A stretch of 64,000 bases of DNA from an uncultured Actinomycetaceae bacterium. Lineage in GTDB: Bacteria > Actinomycetota > Actinomycetes > Actinomycetales > Actinomycetaceae. Both the position numbers and the translations under genes were made by a program. The notes below the pieces were generated by a model, which made no database searches, was not told where the DNA came from, and was given only the letters and a program-made list of their open reading frames with translations. The DNA is taken from assembly GCA_902464405.1 (NCBI GenBank), contig CABQJD010000004.1:1-64000 (forward strand). Direction: 5' to 3'. This document shows, one piece after another, positions 25,210-32,998 of this stretch; position 1 is the stretch's first letter, and every line of letters starts with the position of its first letter.

Positions 25210-28050
25210 TCACACCTTTTCGATAGGAGCGACCCGTAGCATTAAACGCTTCGTCTGCCCACCCTCGAATTTAATTTCAGCGACGAGTGAACGCCCTGAA
25301 CCTTCAAAGCGAAGCAGTTGCCCTTGCCCGAAACGTGGATGCGTGACGCGATCACCTACCTGCAAGCCTTTCGAATAATCTTCTTGCTCACGGCGAGGCG
25401 GCGCGGTCTGCTGAGAGGATACTTCGGGATTCACGGCATCAGCACTCTCAGAAGCAGCTCCTGCACTCGTCGGAATAGGGTTTACAGCACCAGCTATGGA
25501 GGTACGCATCCCAGCAGCCTCAGCAGAGGAAGCGCTGGTAACGTCAGCACCTAAAATCCCTGCTAAAAGCCCCATATCTTCACAGGCTTCCTTCCGATTG
25601 TGACGAGTGTGCACTTTCTCGTGTCCGATATTCGCCTGGCTAGAAGAAATCTCCTTCTTTGACGCCGTTTTTTGCGTACTCTGCGATACACCCTGTGACG
25701 TACTCTTTGGCACACTTCCCATTCCGAGCTTTCCGGGCTTAAACGCGGCGCGCGGCGAAGTAGAACTCCCACCGATAGCAGGTGCAAAATCGTCATCACC
25801 CCATAATGAGCGAGAGCGTGAACCTGTGCGCCTGCCCCAACTTGAGCTGCTTTCCGAACCTGAAGCACCCCAAGCAGCACGAGTGCCTGCGCCACTGCCC
25901 GACCTGCCACCAAACCAGCTAGAGCTATCGGAGAAACCAGAGCTTCTACCTGAACGAGAATTTCCCCAGCGAGAACCCCCATCCCAGGAATCGTCAATGC
26001 CGCCATAACGGCGAGCCTCAGATTCGCTGCGCCGCCAATCGAGAACCTCCGCAGGAATCTCATCTAAGAAACGCGAGGGGATCTGCTCCTGCGGAGCACC
26101 CCACTGGGCACGCGACGCAGACCAGCTAATATATAGGCGTTCGCGAGCGCGTGTGAGAGCCACATACGCTAAACGCCGCTCTTCTGCCATTTCTTCGATA
26201 CTTTCCATCGACCTCATGTGCGGGAAAATTCCGTCTTCCATGCCCGTCACAAAAACTACCGGAAATTCCAAGCCCTTAGCCGTGTGAATCGTCATCAACA
26301 CAACTTCGCCTTGCTCCGCAGCTGCCGGATCTGGAATTTGATCGGTATCAGATACAAGAGACACCTCATCGAGGAAATCAGCAAGCGTTCCCTCGGGATC
26401 TCCCTCAGAAAAATCTGCGGCAACCGAACTCAGCTCAGCCAAATTCTCTAAACGCCCTTGATCTTGGGGATCTTTCGACTGCGCCAACATCGCTGTATAG
26501 CCAGATTTCTCCAGTACAGCTTCGAGAATATCCACTGGTTTAGCGCCTGCTTGAGCTTGCAGACGCAGCTCGTTGAGCATCAATCCAAATTCACTCACTG
26601 CGCCTAATGCGCGGGGAGTCAACCCTTCAACGGGCGCGCGCCCGGCAGTCTGCGCCCCCTCGGCATCAGCAGCATCTGAGATCGCTACACCGAGAGAAAC
26701 ACCCCACAGCCGCGCATGCGCCGTGAGCGCACCCTCTGCTTTATCGCCGATCCCTCGGCGCGGCTCATTCAAAATACGGCGCAAAGAAACAGCATCATCG
26801 GGATTCACAAGTGCGTGCAGGTAGGCGAGCGCATCTTTAATCTCTTTGCGATCATAAAATTTCGTGCCACCTACGACCTTGTAGGAAATTCCGGCCCGCA
26901 CGAGCATATCTTCCAACGCGCGGCTTTGAGCATTTGTGCGATAAAAAACGGCAATATCTTTGAAGCGATAGCCCTTGCCGCTGCGCAAAGCGTCGATTTC
27001 ATCGACCACGAAACTCGCTTCGTCTCGCTCTGAATCTGCCACATAGCCAACGAGAAGATCACCCGAGCCAGCAGACGTCCAAAGATTTTTGGCACGGCGA
27101 CCTTCATTATGTGCAATCACGGCATTTGCTGCGGTGAGGATATTCTGCGTGGAGCGATAATTCTGCTCTAGCACAATCGAATGAGCACTGGGGAAATCTT
27201 GCTCAAAATCGAGGATATTGCGGATCGTCGCACCTCGGAAAGCGTAGATCGACTGATCGGAATCTCCTACCACAGTGAGTTTTGCATGCTCCTGCGCATT
27301 ATCAACACCAACGAGCTCTCGAACCAACTGATATTGCGCTGTGTTTGTATCCTGATATTCGTCTACGAGAATATGGCGGAAACGGCGGCGGTACCGCTGA
27401 GCAATATCTGGGTTTGCCCGAAATAAAAGCACGGTTTGCATGATAAGATCGTCAAAATCCATTGCGCTGGCAGCAGCCAAACGCGCCTGATAGCGTGTGT
27501 ACACTTTGGCGAGAATCACGTCGTCTTTGCTCTGCGCGGTCGCTGCATACTGCGAAGGAGTAATCATCTCATTTTTGAGATCGCTCACCCTCATTGCCAT
27601 CACTTTAGGAGTGTAGGTCTTGGAGTCGATATTTTCCTCTGCCAAAACCATCTTCATTAAACGCTGAGAATCCGAGGCGTCATAAATCGTAAAAGCCGAA
27701 CGCATACCGATAGCTTCGTGCTCAGCGCGAAGAATACGCACGCACGCAGAGTGAAACGTGGCAATCCACATCCCTCGGGCAGCTACGCCGAGTGTAGCTT
27801 CAAGACGCTCTCGCATCTCTTTCGCAGCTTTGTTGGTAAAGGTAATCGCCAGCACCTCGTGAGCGCTGAGCGCCCCGGTTGCAATGAGATAGGAAATACG
27901 GGTGACGAGCACGCGCGTTTTTCCCGAGCCGGCTCCTGCAACTACTAGGAGGTAGTCGCCAGGATAGGTGACAGCGGCATACTGCTGTTCGTTTAAACCT
28001 GAAAGCAGGCGGCGGATAGCGTCTGGATTCATCGAAGGATATGTATTCAT
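25210..28050 (-). CDS. pcrA: ATP-dependent DNA helicase, PcrA/UvrD type, long C-terminal linker
   Basis: Superfamily 1A helicase for nucleotide excision repair and replication restart. 946 residues against about 750-800 for usual PcrA. The helicase core (1-670) has all motifs: Q motif LNEQQYAAV, Walker A AGAGSGKTRVL, motif Ia TFTNKAAKEM, DEYQDTN, GDSDQSIYAFRGA, LEQNYRST and the late VALTRARERLYIS. Residues about 700-890 form a low-complexity linker: first Ser/Gly/Arg/Trp-rich (RSGRSSGFSDSSSWFGG), then Ser/Ala-rich. The end (YSKGLQVGDRVTHPRFGQG) is the PcrA Tudor-like domain that contacts RNA polymerase in relatives. ATG 28050 follows AAGGGG. Confidence 0.92.
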   Translation of the reverse strand: MNTYPSMNPDAIRRLLSGLNEQQYAAVTYPGDYLLVVAGAGSGKTRVLVTRISYLIATGALSAHEVLAITFTNKAAKEMRERLEATLGVAARGMWIATFHSACVRILRAEHEAIGMRSAFTIYDASDSQRLMKMVLAEENIDSKTYTPKVMAMRVSDLKNEMITPSQYAATAQSKDDVILAKVYTRYQARLAAASAMDFDDLIMQTVLLFRANPDIAQRYRRRFRHILVDEYQDTNTAQYQLVRELVGVDNAQEHAKLTVVGDSDQSIYAFRGATIRNILDFEQDFPSAHSIVLEQNYRSTQNILTAANAVIAHNEGRRAKNLWTSAGSGDLLVGYVADSERDEASFVVDEIDALRSGKGYRFKDIAVFYRTNAQSRALEDMLVRAGISYKVVGGTKFYDRKEIKDALAYLHALVNPDDAVSLRRILNEPRRGIGDKAEGALTAHARLWGVSLGVAISDAADAEGAQTAGRAPVEGLTPRALGAVSEFGLMLNELRLQAQAGAKPVDILEAVLEKSGYTAMLAQSKDPQDQGRLENLAELSSVAADFSEGDPEGTLADFLDEVSLVSDTDQIPDPAAAEQGEVVLMTIHTAKGLEFPVVFVTGMEDGIFPHMRSMESIEEMAEERRLAYVALTRARERLYISWSASRAQWGAPQEQIPSRFLDEIPAEVLDWRRSESEARRYGGIDDSWDGGSRWGNSRSGRSSGFSDSSSWFGGRSGSGAGTRAAWGASGSESSSSWGRRTGSRSRSLWGDDDFAPAIGGSSTSPRAAFKPGKLGMGSVPKSTSQGVSQSTQKTASKKEISSSQANIGHEKVHTRHNRKEACEDMGLLAGILGADVTSASSAEAAGMRTSIAGAVNPIPTSAGAASESADAVNPEVSSQQTAPPRREQEDYSKGLQVGDRVTHPRFGQGQLLRFEGSGRSLVAEIKFEGGQTKRLMLRVAPIEKV

Positions 28051-28111
28051 AGCCCCTTAAGGTTAGCTCACCCTATAGGGAAATTTTGAATTAAAGCTCA
28101 CGGAATATAGG

Positions 28112-28416
28112 AAAATATAGGAAAAGGAAATCCTAACATTTTAACACAGGCGCAAGTAGGCAGTGCTGAAGATTATCAAAAATATTTGAGCTATATTGAG
28201 CAAGCGAAAAATGACGCGATTGATGATGTGAATAATAATACGCATGTTGCTTGTTTTGCCCTGAACTCTTCTGAGCCGCCGCAAAACTATCAGCTCTCGG
28301 TCACAACCGATAAAGCAACAACGTTCACAATGGCTGGCTCTACAGAACCCGTCACAGACACCATCCATGCATCCGCAAACGGCTCAGCGATTATCTATCT
28401 TTCTTCCCTGCTATGA
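28112..28416 (+). pseudogene. Unidentified gene fragment, 5'-truncated
   Basis: About 100 codons open from just after a stop near 28100 to TGA 28414-28416, including SAEDYQKYLSYIEQAKNDAI and a Thr/Ser-rich end. No good start codon with a ribosome binding site, and it begins abruptly 60 bp after pcrA, so I read it as a remnant. No family recognised. Confidence 0.35.
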
Positions 28417-28484
28417 GAGAAAAAATTATCGAGGGCTTTAATGCTCCACTCTCCGAATGCACCTGCGAAAACGCAGATTACTTG

Positions 28485-28767
28485 GTGACGCGCAAAACTA
28501 AACACACTAAAAATTTCCGAAAGATACACCTAAATTCAAAGGTGCTGTACTAGATAAGAAAGCTCTCGCGGCGATAAAAGCTTATCGCTGATAGAGCTTA
28601 TTAAAGAAAATCCGTGGCAGAATCCGCCGCCTTATGAAAAATTAAGAGGTGATCTTCATGGCGCATTTTCACGCAGATCAATATTCAACACCGTCTTCTT
28701 TAGGAAGCTACCGAAGAAGAAAACGCAGTAAAAAATAATCAGTTTATGAATGCATGACGAGCTCTGA
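28485..28767 (+). pseudogene. Txe/YoeB-like toxin, multiply broken
   Basis: The fragments, read across frames, spell a YoeB-family mRNA interferase: KDTPKFKGAVLDKKALAAIKA, then LIELIKENPWQNPPPYEKL, RGDLHGAFSRR, INIQHRLL, EATEEENAVK and a final IISL.MHDEL. Lesions include small indels near 28582, 28677 and 28730, a stop in place of Tyr, and TGA where the family has Trp. The stretch EKIIEGFNAPLSEC (28423-28464) just upstream could be the tail of the matching antitoxin. A dead toxin-antitoxin module next to two intact ones. Confidence 0.6.
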
Positions 28768-28854
28768 AACACAGCAGTATTAAAGGCACCCGCCTGATAT
28801 TTCGCCACATGAGCCACGAACAAACCAAAAAAATACAACCGAACAGGTGAATAC

Positions 28855-29096
28855 ATGCAATTCAAAAACGTAGACGGACTAACCAATAAAGAAACACAAG
28901 CTATCGTCCAACAAGTCCACGACGCATACGACAACGGTCAAACAATCAACCTACTCAACTCCACTACCGAGAACTACAGGCGGCAGAGCGCTTCGTCGCG
29001 CCATTAGCATCACGAGCAGCACAACGAGGAGTAGAACCCCAGCCACTTCAAGAAAACAGGCAGAGTTTTTGCCTGGCGATCGGCGCAAAGTATAGT
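28855..29096 (+). pseudogene. Small frameshifted gene fragment
   Basis: ATG 28855 after AGGTGA opens MQFKNVDGLTNKETQAIVQQ and continues to about codon 39; a frameshift near 28972 then moves to ELQAAERFVAPLASRAAQRG in another frame. The coherent composition on both sides suggests one decayed gene. No family recognised. Confidence 0.35.
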
Positions 29097-29107
29097 ACAA
29101 TGTACTA
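29069..29107 (+). promoter_or_regulatory. Promoter and operator of first RelBE-type module
   Basis: TTGCCT, 16-bp spacer, TATAGT (29091-29096). The -10 overlaps an inverted repeat TAGTACA-A-TGTACTA (29093-29107), placed for autorepression by the ribbon-helix-helix antitoxin. Confidence 0.6.
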
Positions 29108-29129
29108 AAAAGCGAGAGGAGACGGACGC

Positions 29130-29351
29130 ATGGCTTTTTCAATCAGACTTAACGAGAAAGAACGCAAGCTAGCAACGAGCTATTCACAGTTACACGGCAT
29201 TACTTTAGGCGAAGCATTCAAACAAGCACTGTTTGAGCGTATCGAAGATGAATACGATGTGCAGATAGCGCAAGAAGCCCTGGACAACTGGGCTAAAGAT
29301 GGATATAAAACTCGACCTATTGAAGAATTATGGGAAGAGTGCGGACTATGA
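29130..29351 (+). CDS. RelB/DUF6290-type antitoxin
   Basis: 73 residues. The N-terminal half (MAFSIRLNEKERKLATSYSQ..ITLGEAFKQALFERIEDEYD) has the ribbon-helix-helix pattern that binds DNA as a dimer; the C-terminal half should wrap the toxin. It neutralises the RelE-type toxin encoded directly after it. ATG 29130 has GAGAGGAGA upstream. The stop overlaps the toxin start (ATGA), giving coupled translation. Confidence 0.8.
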   Translation: MAFSIRLNEKERKLATSYSQLHGITLGEAFKQALFERIEDEYDVQIAQEALDNWAKDGYKTRPIEELWEECGL

Positions 29352-29614
29352 ACTGGCGTTTAGAAACGTCCAAAGCATTTGATAAAGAATTCAAAAAGCT
29401 TGACCACTACACTCAAAAAATCATCAAAGGTTGGGTTATTAAAAACCTCATGGAAGCAGATAATCCGCGCAGTTACGGCAAAGCCTTAACAGGCAATCTT
29501 GCTGGATTGTGGCGCTATCGCATCGGTGACTATCGCCTGATTGCCAGCATCAAAGACGATAAATTCACCATCTTGGCGATCTCAATCGGACACAGACGCG
29601 ATGTGTATCGCTAA
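29348..29614 (+). CDS. RelE/ParE-superfamily toxin
   Basis: 88 residues, usual RelE size: MNWRLETSKAFDKEFKKLD at the N terminus, then the family block YGKALTGNLAGLWRYRIGDYRLI and the end ISIGHRRDVYR. The Arg residues in WRYRIGDYR and the C-terminal His-Arg-Arg-x-x-Tyr fit ribosome-dependent mRNA cleavage, although ParE-like gyrase inhibition cannot be excluded. The start is the ATG overlapping the antitoxin stop. The module looks intact. Confidence 0.82.
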   Translation: MNWRLETSKAFDKEFKKLDHYTQKIIKGWVIKNLMEADNPRSYGKALTGNLAGLWRYRIGDYRLIASIKDDKFTILAISIGHRRDVYR

Positions 29615-29964
29615 GCAAAAAGAGCAGCTTAAATCTCTTCAATAAGTCCAACTGCTCGGTTAATCGCTGTACTTGCCGCTCGTCTAACCTGCTTCACAAG
29701 TTGCTCAACCCTACCACCCTCTCTAGCCAATTCGCGTACAACACGATTGCCACCTTTCGATTATCAACCTATATTTGACCGAGTGCAAGGAACAAGATAA
29801 GCATCTAACTTTCGCATAATCCACACCGAATCGTTTCTATTCACCCCGCCCCACGCTACTGTAGGGCGGTTGTGGTAGGGCAGATAGCCCTAGGCTGGTG
29901 AGGTAAATGGGCGGTTTTGAGAATGAAAACAGTGTTGAGTATTCGCTTGCTGAGGCTTTTCTTT
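29615..29964. other. Intergenic region between two convergent TA modules
   Basis: Holds a minus-strand fragment (29629-29760; VVRELAREGGRVEQLVKQVR ending GLIEEI, stop) closed upstream by a stop and without a start, probably the tail of a lost gene, and a CCGCCC/GGGCGG hairpin near 29847-29870 between the converging toxins. Confidence 0.35.
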
Positions 29965-30234
29965 TTACCTACGCTTGTAGACCTCACTTCTGTGTGCTAC
30001 ATCGACAACGAGAACGACAAGTCTTCCGCCATTGATGTCACACAAGATTCGGTAGTCACCGACCCTATAGCACCACACACCCACCAAGCTCCCTGTCAGC
30101 GCCTTGCCTCTGCTCCTCGGGTCTTCAAGCTCTGCTATCTCCTCAAGCTCATCAAACACCCTTGCTGCGATGTGCTTGTCGAGTTTGCGCATAACCTTGT
30201 CAGCGTTCTTTGTAAACTCAATTCGCCAGACCAC
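29965..30234 (-). CDS. RelE-type toxin, second module
   Basis: 89 residues: VWRIEFTKNADKVMRKLDKH, then RSRGKALTGSLVGVWCYRVG, DYRILCDI and the end VVDVAHRSEVYKRR. The His-Arg-x-x-x-Tyr end is the catalytic cluster of RelE toxins. It overlaps the antitoxin gene by 17 nt, in the normal antitoxin-first order. Similar to, but clearly different from, the plus-strand toxin. Confidence 0.85.
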   Translation of the reverse strand: MVWRIEFTKNADKVMRKLDKHIAARVFDELEEIAELEDPRSRGKALTGSLVGVWCYRVGDYRILCDINGGRLVVLVVDVAHRSEVYKRR

Positions 30235-30454
30235 AATGCACCCTTACCTCATCAATACTGTACGTTTCGAGCCTACCGGCACGATATTCCTCAATATCCT
30301 TGAGAATCCCATACTCGTACTCAAAGCGGTCTATAGCTTCTTGCAGGGCTTCATTCACGTAATAACTACGAGACCTGCCAGTCTCTTTCGCAAGTCTGCT
30401 ATAACGCTCGTTCAGCTCCGTTGGAATCCTCATCGAAGTTAGTGTGGTAGCCAT
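30218..30454 (-). CDS. RHH-type antitoxin, second module
   Basis: 78 residues with a clear ribbon-helix-helix start (TLTSMRIPTELNERYSRLAK, then TGRSRSYYVNEALQEAI) and a toxin-binding tail ending VRVHCGLAN. Represses its own operon and blocks the toxin. ATG 30454 has GGAGGGGG about 8 nt upstream. It resembles DUF6290/RelB-like antitoxins. Confidence 0.85.
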   Translation of the reverse strand: MATTLTSMRIPTELNERYSRLAKETGRSRSYYVNEALQEAIDRFEYEYGILKDIEEYRAGRLETYSIDEVRVHCGLAN

Positions 30455-30484
30455 GCTACACCCCCTCCTACCTAATGTAATACA

Positions 30485-30501
30485 AGTACTACTGTACTAT
30501 A
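30485..30501 (-). promoter_or_regulatory. Operator and -10 of second TA module
   Basis: Inverted repeat AGTAC-TACT-GTACT (30485-30498) overlapping a minus-strand TATAGT (30496-30501). Minus-strand TATAGTACA is the same sequence as at the first module (29091-29099). Confidence 0.55.
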
Positions 30502-30612
30502 TCACCTAGTTTAACCACGGTAGAACCTTGTCGGCGCAGCCTGGCTACGGTTCCATGCTCCCGCCGCCGCTGAGCGCCTTCCAACGCTTAACCACTCACA
30601 CACGCTCAGAAT

Positions 30613-30624
30613 CCCCCCCCCCCC
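30613..30624. repeat. Poly-C tract (12 C)
   Basis: Uninterrupted run of 12 C in a region with open frames on both strands. Such runs slip in replication and can switch reading frames. A second run of 8 C lies at 31079-31086. Confidence 0.9.
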
Positions 30625-30788
30625 TAGGAGCCTCTGTGACACACTATAAAAGTTGGCTGGTCGAATTTCAGCACACCGTTTTAACGCACATAAAAGATGA
30701 AGAGAATACACCCCCATCAAAAGCAGTAAGAACAAGCAATTTACAAGTAATCTCTCTCAAACAATGAGTACACCCAACGCCTTAAGCC

Positions 30789-31013
30789 ATGCACCACGCA
30801 CAGAACACTGCTCAACAGCAACAACAAGCAGAAGCCGCCCGAGCAGCCCAAGCAGCTAGCTATAATAACAATGCAAGGAACTGGAATACTTCTTCACCTT
30901 CGTCCAGTGGTAATTGGGATTATGTTAGTCAAGGGAATCCTGATGGCTCGCCTGTCACATGGAGTAATCCACATGGGCATGATGAGATACCGAGCTTTAT
31001 TCCATATAGATAG
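30789..31013 (+). CDS. Hypothetical Gln/Asn/Ser-rich protein, possible C-terminal remnant
   Basis: 74 codons: Gln/Ala-rich start (HHAQNTAQQQQQAEAARAAQ), Asn/Ser-rich middle and an ordered-looking end (GSPVTWSNPHGHDEIPSFIP). Upstream is closed by a stop and no ribosome binding site is present, so it may be the tail of a frameshifted larger gene. No family recognised. Confidence 0.3.
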   Translation: MHHAQNTAQQQQQAEAARAAQAASYNNNARNWNTSSPSSSGNWDYVSQGNPDGSPVTWSNPHGHDEIPSFIPYR

Positions 31014-31017
31014 ATAA

Positions 31018-31102
31018 ATAAACCCCGCGCATGCGGGGATGATCCCTTGTTGTGTGTCGTGTTGTAGATAGAGCAGTGCCCCCCCCACGCGGAGATGATC
31101 TC
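31018..31102. CRISPR. Two-repeat remnant of a type I-E CRISPR array
   Basis: First repeat at 31018-31046 keeps the actinobacterial I-E core CCCCGCGCATGCGGGGATG followed by ATCCC. A second, degenerate repeat core lies at 31079-31102 (19 of 24 bases match). They are separated by a 32-nt spacer (31047-31078) if the second repeat has lost its first bases. Minus-strand frames read SPHARG and IIPACAG, the known translation artefacts of I-E repeats. No further repeats and no cas genes in the window. Confidence 0.7.
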
Positions 31103-31176
31103 TACTTTGCGATTTTTGAGCTTAGTAAGCAAATGGATTGTCTGTGATTTTTATTTGTGTGAAGCTTGTAGACGGA

Positions 31177-31224
31177 TATAAAGGTGTTGCCGCTGCGAAA
31201 GATAGCAGCGGCAACACCTTTATA
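31177..31224. terminator. Very strong hairpin terminator after tsf
   Basis: Perfect 20-base stem (TATAAAGGTGTTGCCGCTGC and its complement) with an 8-base loop, 22 bp after the tsf stop; symmetrical, so active from both sides. Confidence 0.85.
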
Positions 31225-31246
31225 CAGATCAGATACGAGCTAAAGC

Positions 31247-32095
31247 TCACTCACCGGCAGCATCGCCTACGCGAACGCGCACAAACCCAGTACACGTTGC
31301 GCCTGCAGCCTTGAGAATCTGGCTCACAGTCTGCTTAGCGTCACGAGCATAAGGCTGATCGAGCAACGTGACCTGCTTGAAGAAGCCTTTCAAACGTCCT
31401 TCAACAATCTTCGGCACAGCCTGCTCAGGCTTGCCTTCTTGGATCGTCAGCTCGGTAGCAATGCGGCGTTCGTTTTCCACAACATCTTCCGGCACATCTG
31501 CCTCAGAAAGGTAGCGAGGAGACATAGCTGCAATATGCATAGCGACATCACGTGCAACGCTCTCGCCCGCAGCGTCAGTTGCCACAAGCACAGCCACCTG
31601 AGGTGGAATATCTGGCGACGTGCGGTGCATATAAGCCTCGACGTGCTCGCCTTTAAGAACGTTGAACGAACCAACAGCAAGTTTTTCACCAATAATACCA
31701 GTGAAGTTTGCTACGCGATCGGCAACAGTGCCGTCAGCATGAGGAGCTGCAAGCACCTCGTCTAACGTCATTGCATTAGCAGCAATAGCAGCATCCAGAA
31801 TCTCTTGCGCAAACGCAATGAACTTCTCGTTCTTTGCCACGAAATCGGTCTCCGAATTAACTTCGAGAACTACACCTACCTCGTGCGATCCCTCCTGCAA
31901 AATACGCGAAAGCACCAAACCTGCAGAAGCAGTGCGCCCTTCACGTTTTGCGGCGGTCTTCAAACCTTTGAGACGAAGCAGCTCTTCAGCGCGTGCCACA
32001 TCTCCATCGGCTTCATTGAGAGCGTTCTTCACGTCCATCATTCCTGCGCCAGTCTTTTCGCGCAGAGCCTTAATATCAGCCAACGTTACGGCCAT
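31247..32095 (-). CDS. tsf: Translation elongation factor Ts
   Basis: Exchanges GDP for GTP on EF-Tu. 282 residues. N-terminal UBA-like domain with ALREKTGAGMMDVKNALNEA, core with EVNSETDFVAKNEKF that contacts EF-Tu, and a C-terminal dimerisation part ending TGFVRVRVGDAAGE. ATG 32095 is preceded by TAGGAGGAAAAGC. It lies 30 bp after rpsB in the universal rpsB-tsf operon, closed by a strong terminator. Confidence 0.96.
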   Translation of the reverse strand: MAVTLADIKALREKTGAGMMDVKNALNEADGDVARAEELLRLKGLKTAAKREGRTASAGLVLSRILQEGSHEVGVVLEVNSETDFVAKNEKFIAFAQEILDAAIAANAMTLDEVLAAPHADGTVADRVANFTGIIGEKLAVGSFNVLKGEHVEAYMHRTSPDIPPQVAVLVATDAAGESVARDVAMHIAAMSPRYLSEADVPEDVVENERRIATELTIQEGKPEQAVPKIVEGRLKGFFKQVTLLDQPYARDAKQTVSQILKAAGATCTGFVRVRVGDAAGE

Positions 32096-32125
32096 AGCTT
32101 TTCCTCCTAGGAATGTATTCTTAGC

Positions 32126-32998
32126 TCACTGAGCGGATTCAGAAGCAGCTGCCTCTGGAGCTTCTTCAACCTGAGCACTCTCAGCTGCCGGAGCTTCTTC
32201 AGCTGCCGGCGTTTCAGCGTCGTCAGCTTTCTTCTCACCTTCGAGCAGCTCACGCTCCCACTCAGGCATTGGCTCAGCTTCCGCTTCCTGCTCGCCGCCC
32301 TTAGCTTTACCGCGCTCAAGCAAACCTTCCGCAACAGCGTCAGCAACAATCGAGGTGAGCAATTCAATGGAACGAATCGCGTCGTCGTTACCCGGAATTG
32401 CGTAATCCACTTCATCTGGATCGCAGTTGGTATCGAGAGTTGCAACCACCGGAATATTAAGTTTACGAGCTTCAGCAACTGCCAAATGCTCCTTTGGCGT
32501 ATCAACTACCCAAACCAAGCTTGGCACCTTAGCCATATCGCGGATACCGCCGAGTACGCGCTCAAGCTTTTCCTTCTCGCGGCGCATCATCAACAGTTCT
32601 TTCTTGGTGCGACCAGAACCTGCAACGTCATCGAAATCGATAAGCTCAAGCTCCTTGAGGCGCTGAATACGCGCGTGAACAGTCTGGAAGTTGGTGAGCA
32701 TACCGCCCAGCCAGCGCTCATTCACGTATGGCATACCTACGCGCTCAGCCTGCTCTTTAATGCTCTGCTGAGCTTGGCGCTTCGTACCAACAAAAAGTAC
32801 GTTTCCGCCGTGTGCAACAGTTTCTTTCACAAAATCATATGTGCGGTTAATGTCCTCTACGGTCTTGCGAAGGTCAATAATGTAAATGCCGTTACGATCG
32901 GTGAGGATGTAACGCTTCATCTTCGGGTTCCAACGGCGGGTCTGATGCCCGAAGTGAACACCAGCTTCAAGCAGCTGGCTCATAGATACGACTGCCAT
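32126..32998 (-). CDS. rpsB: 30S ribosomal protein S2, with acidic C-terminal extension
   Basis: Small-subunit protein needed for S1 binding and initiation. 290 residues: a conserved S2 core (MSQLLEAGVHFGHQTRRWNP to about 230) and a tail of about 60 residues rich in Ala and Glu (ETPAAEEAPAAES). Such tails are common in actinobacteria. ATG 32998 has AGGAG 8 nt upstream and replaces the earlier TTG/GTG starts. Confidence 0.95.
   Translation of the reverse strand: MAVVSMSQLLEAGVHFGHQTRRWNPKMKRYILTDRNGIYIIDLRKTVEDINRTYDFVKETVAHGGNVLFVGTKRQAQQSIKEQAERVGMPYVNERWLGGMLTNFQTVHARIQRLKELELIDFDDVAGSGRTKKELLMMRREKEKLERVLGGIRDMAKVPSLVWVVDTPKEHLAVAEARKLNIPVVATLDTNCDPDEVDYAIPGNDDAIRSIELLTSIVADAVAEGLLERGKAKGGEQEAEAEPMPEWERELLEGEKKADDAETPAAEEAPAAESAQVEEAPEAAASESAQ

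Larger units (their letters stand above)
30455..31246. other. Accessory stretch without an intact recognised gene
   Basis: Contains the operator of the second TA module, proline-coding sequence interrupted by a 12-C run, a Gln/Asn/Ser-rich ORF (30789-31013), CRISPR repeats and the tsf terminator. Sequence before and after the C tract (GYGSMLPPPLSAF in one plus frame) recalls the Pro/Gly-rich N terminus of actinobacterial membrane proteins, but no domain is left. Confidence 0.4.

Noticed and set aside
30511..30735. 74-codon minus-strand ORF crossing the C tract
   Set aside because: Spans the homopolymer by chance; no start signal or recognisable composition.
31079..31102. A third CRISPR repeat or a longer array downstream
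   Set aside because: Sequence after 31102 shows no further repeat at the expected 61-nt period.
30929..31132. Minus-strand ORF with SPHARG and a neighbour with IIPACAG
   Set aside because: These peptides are translation artefacts of type I-E CRISPR repeats, not genes.
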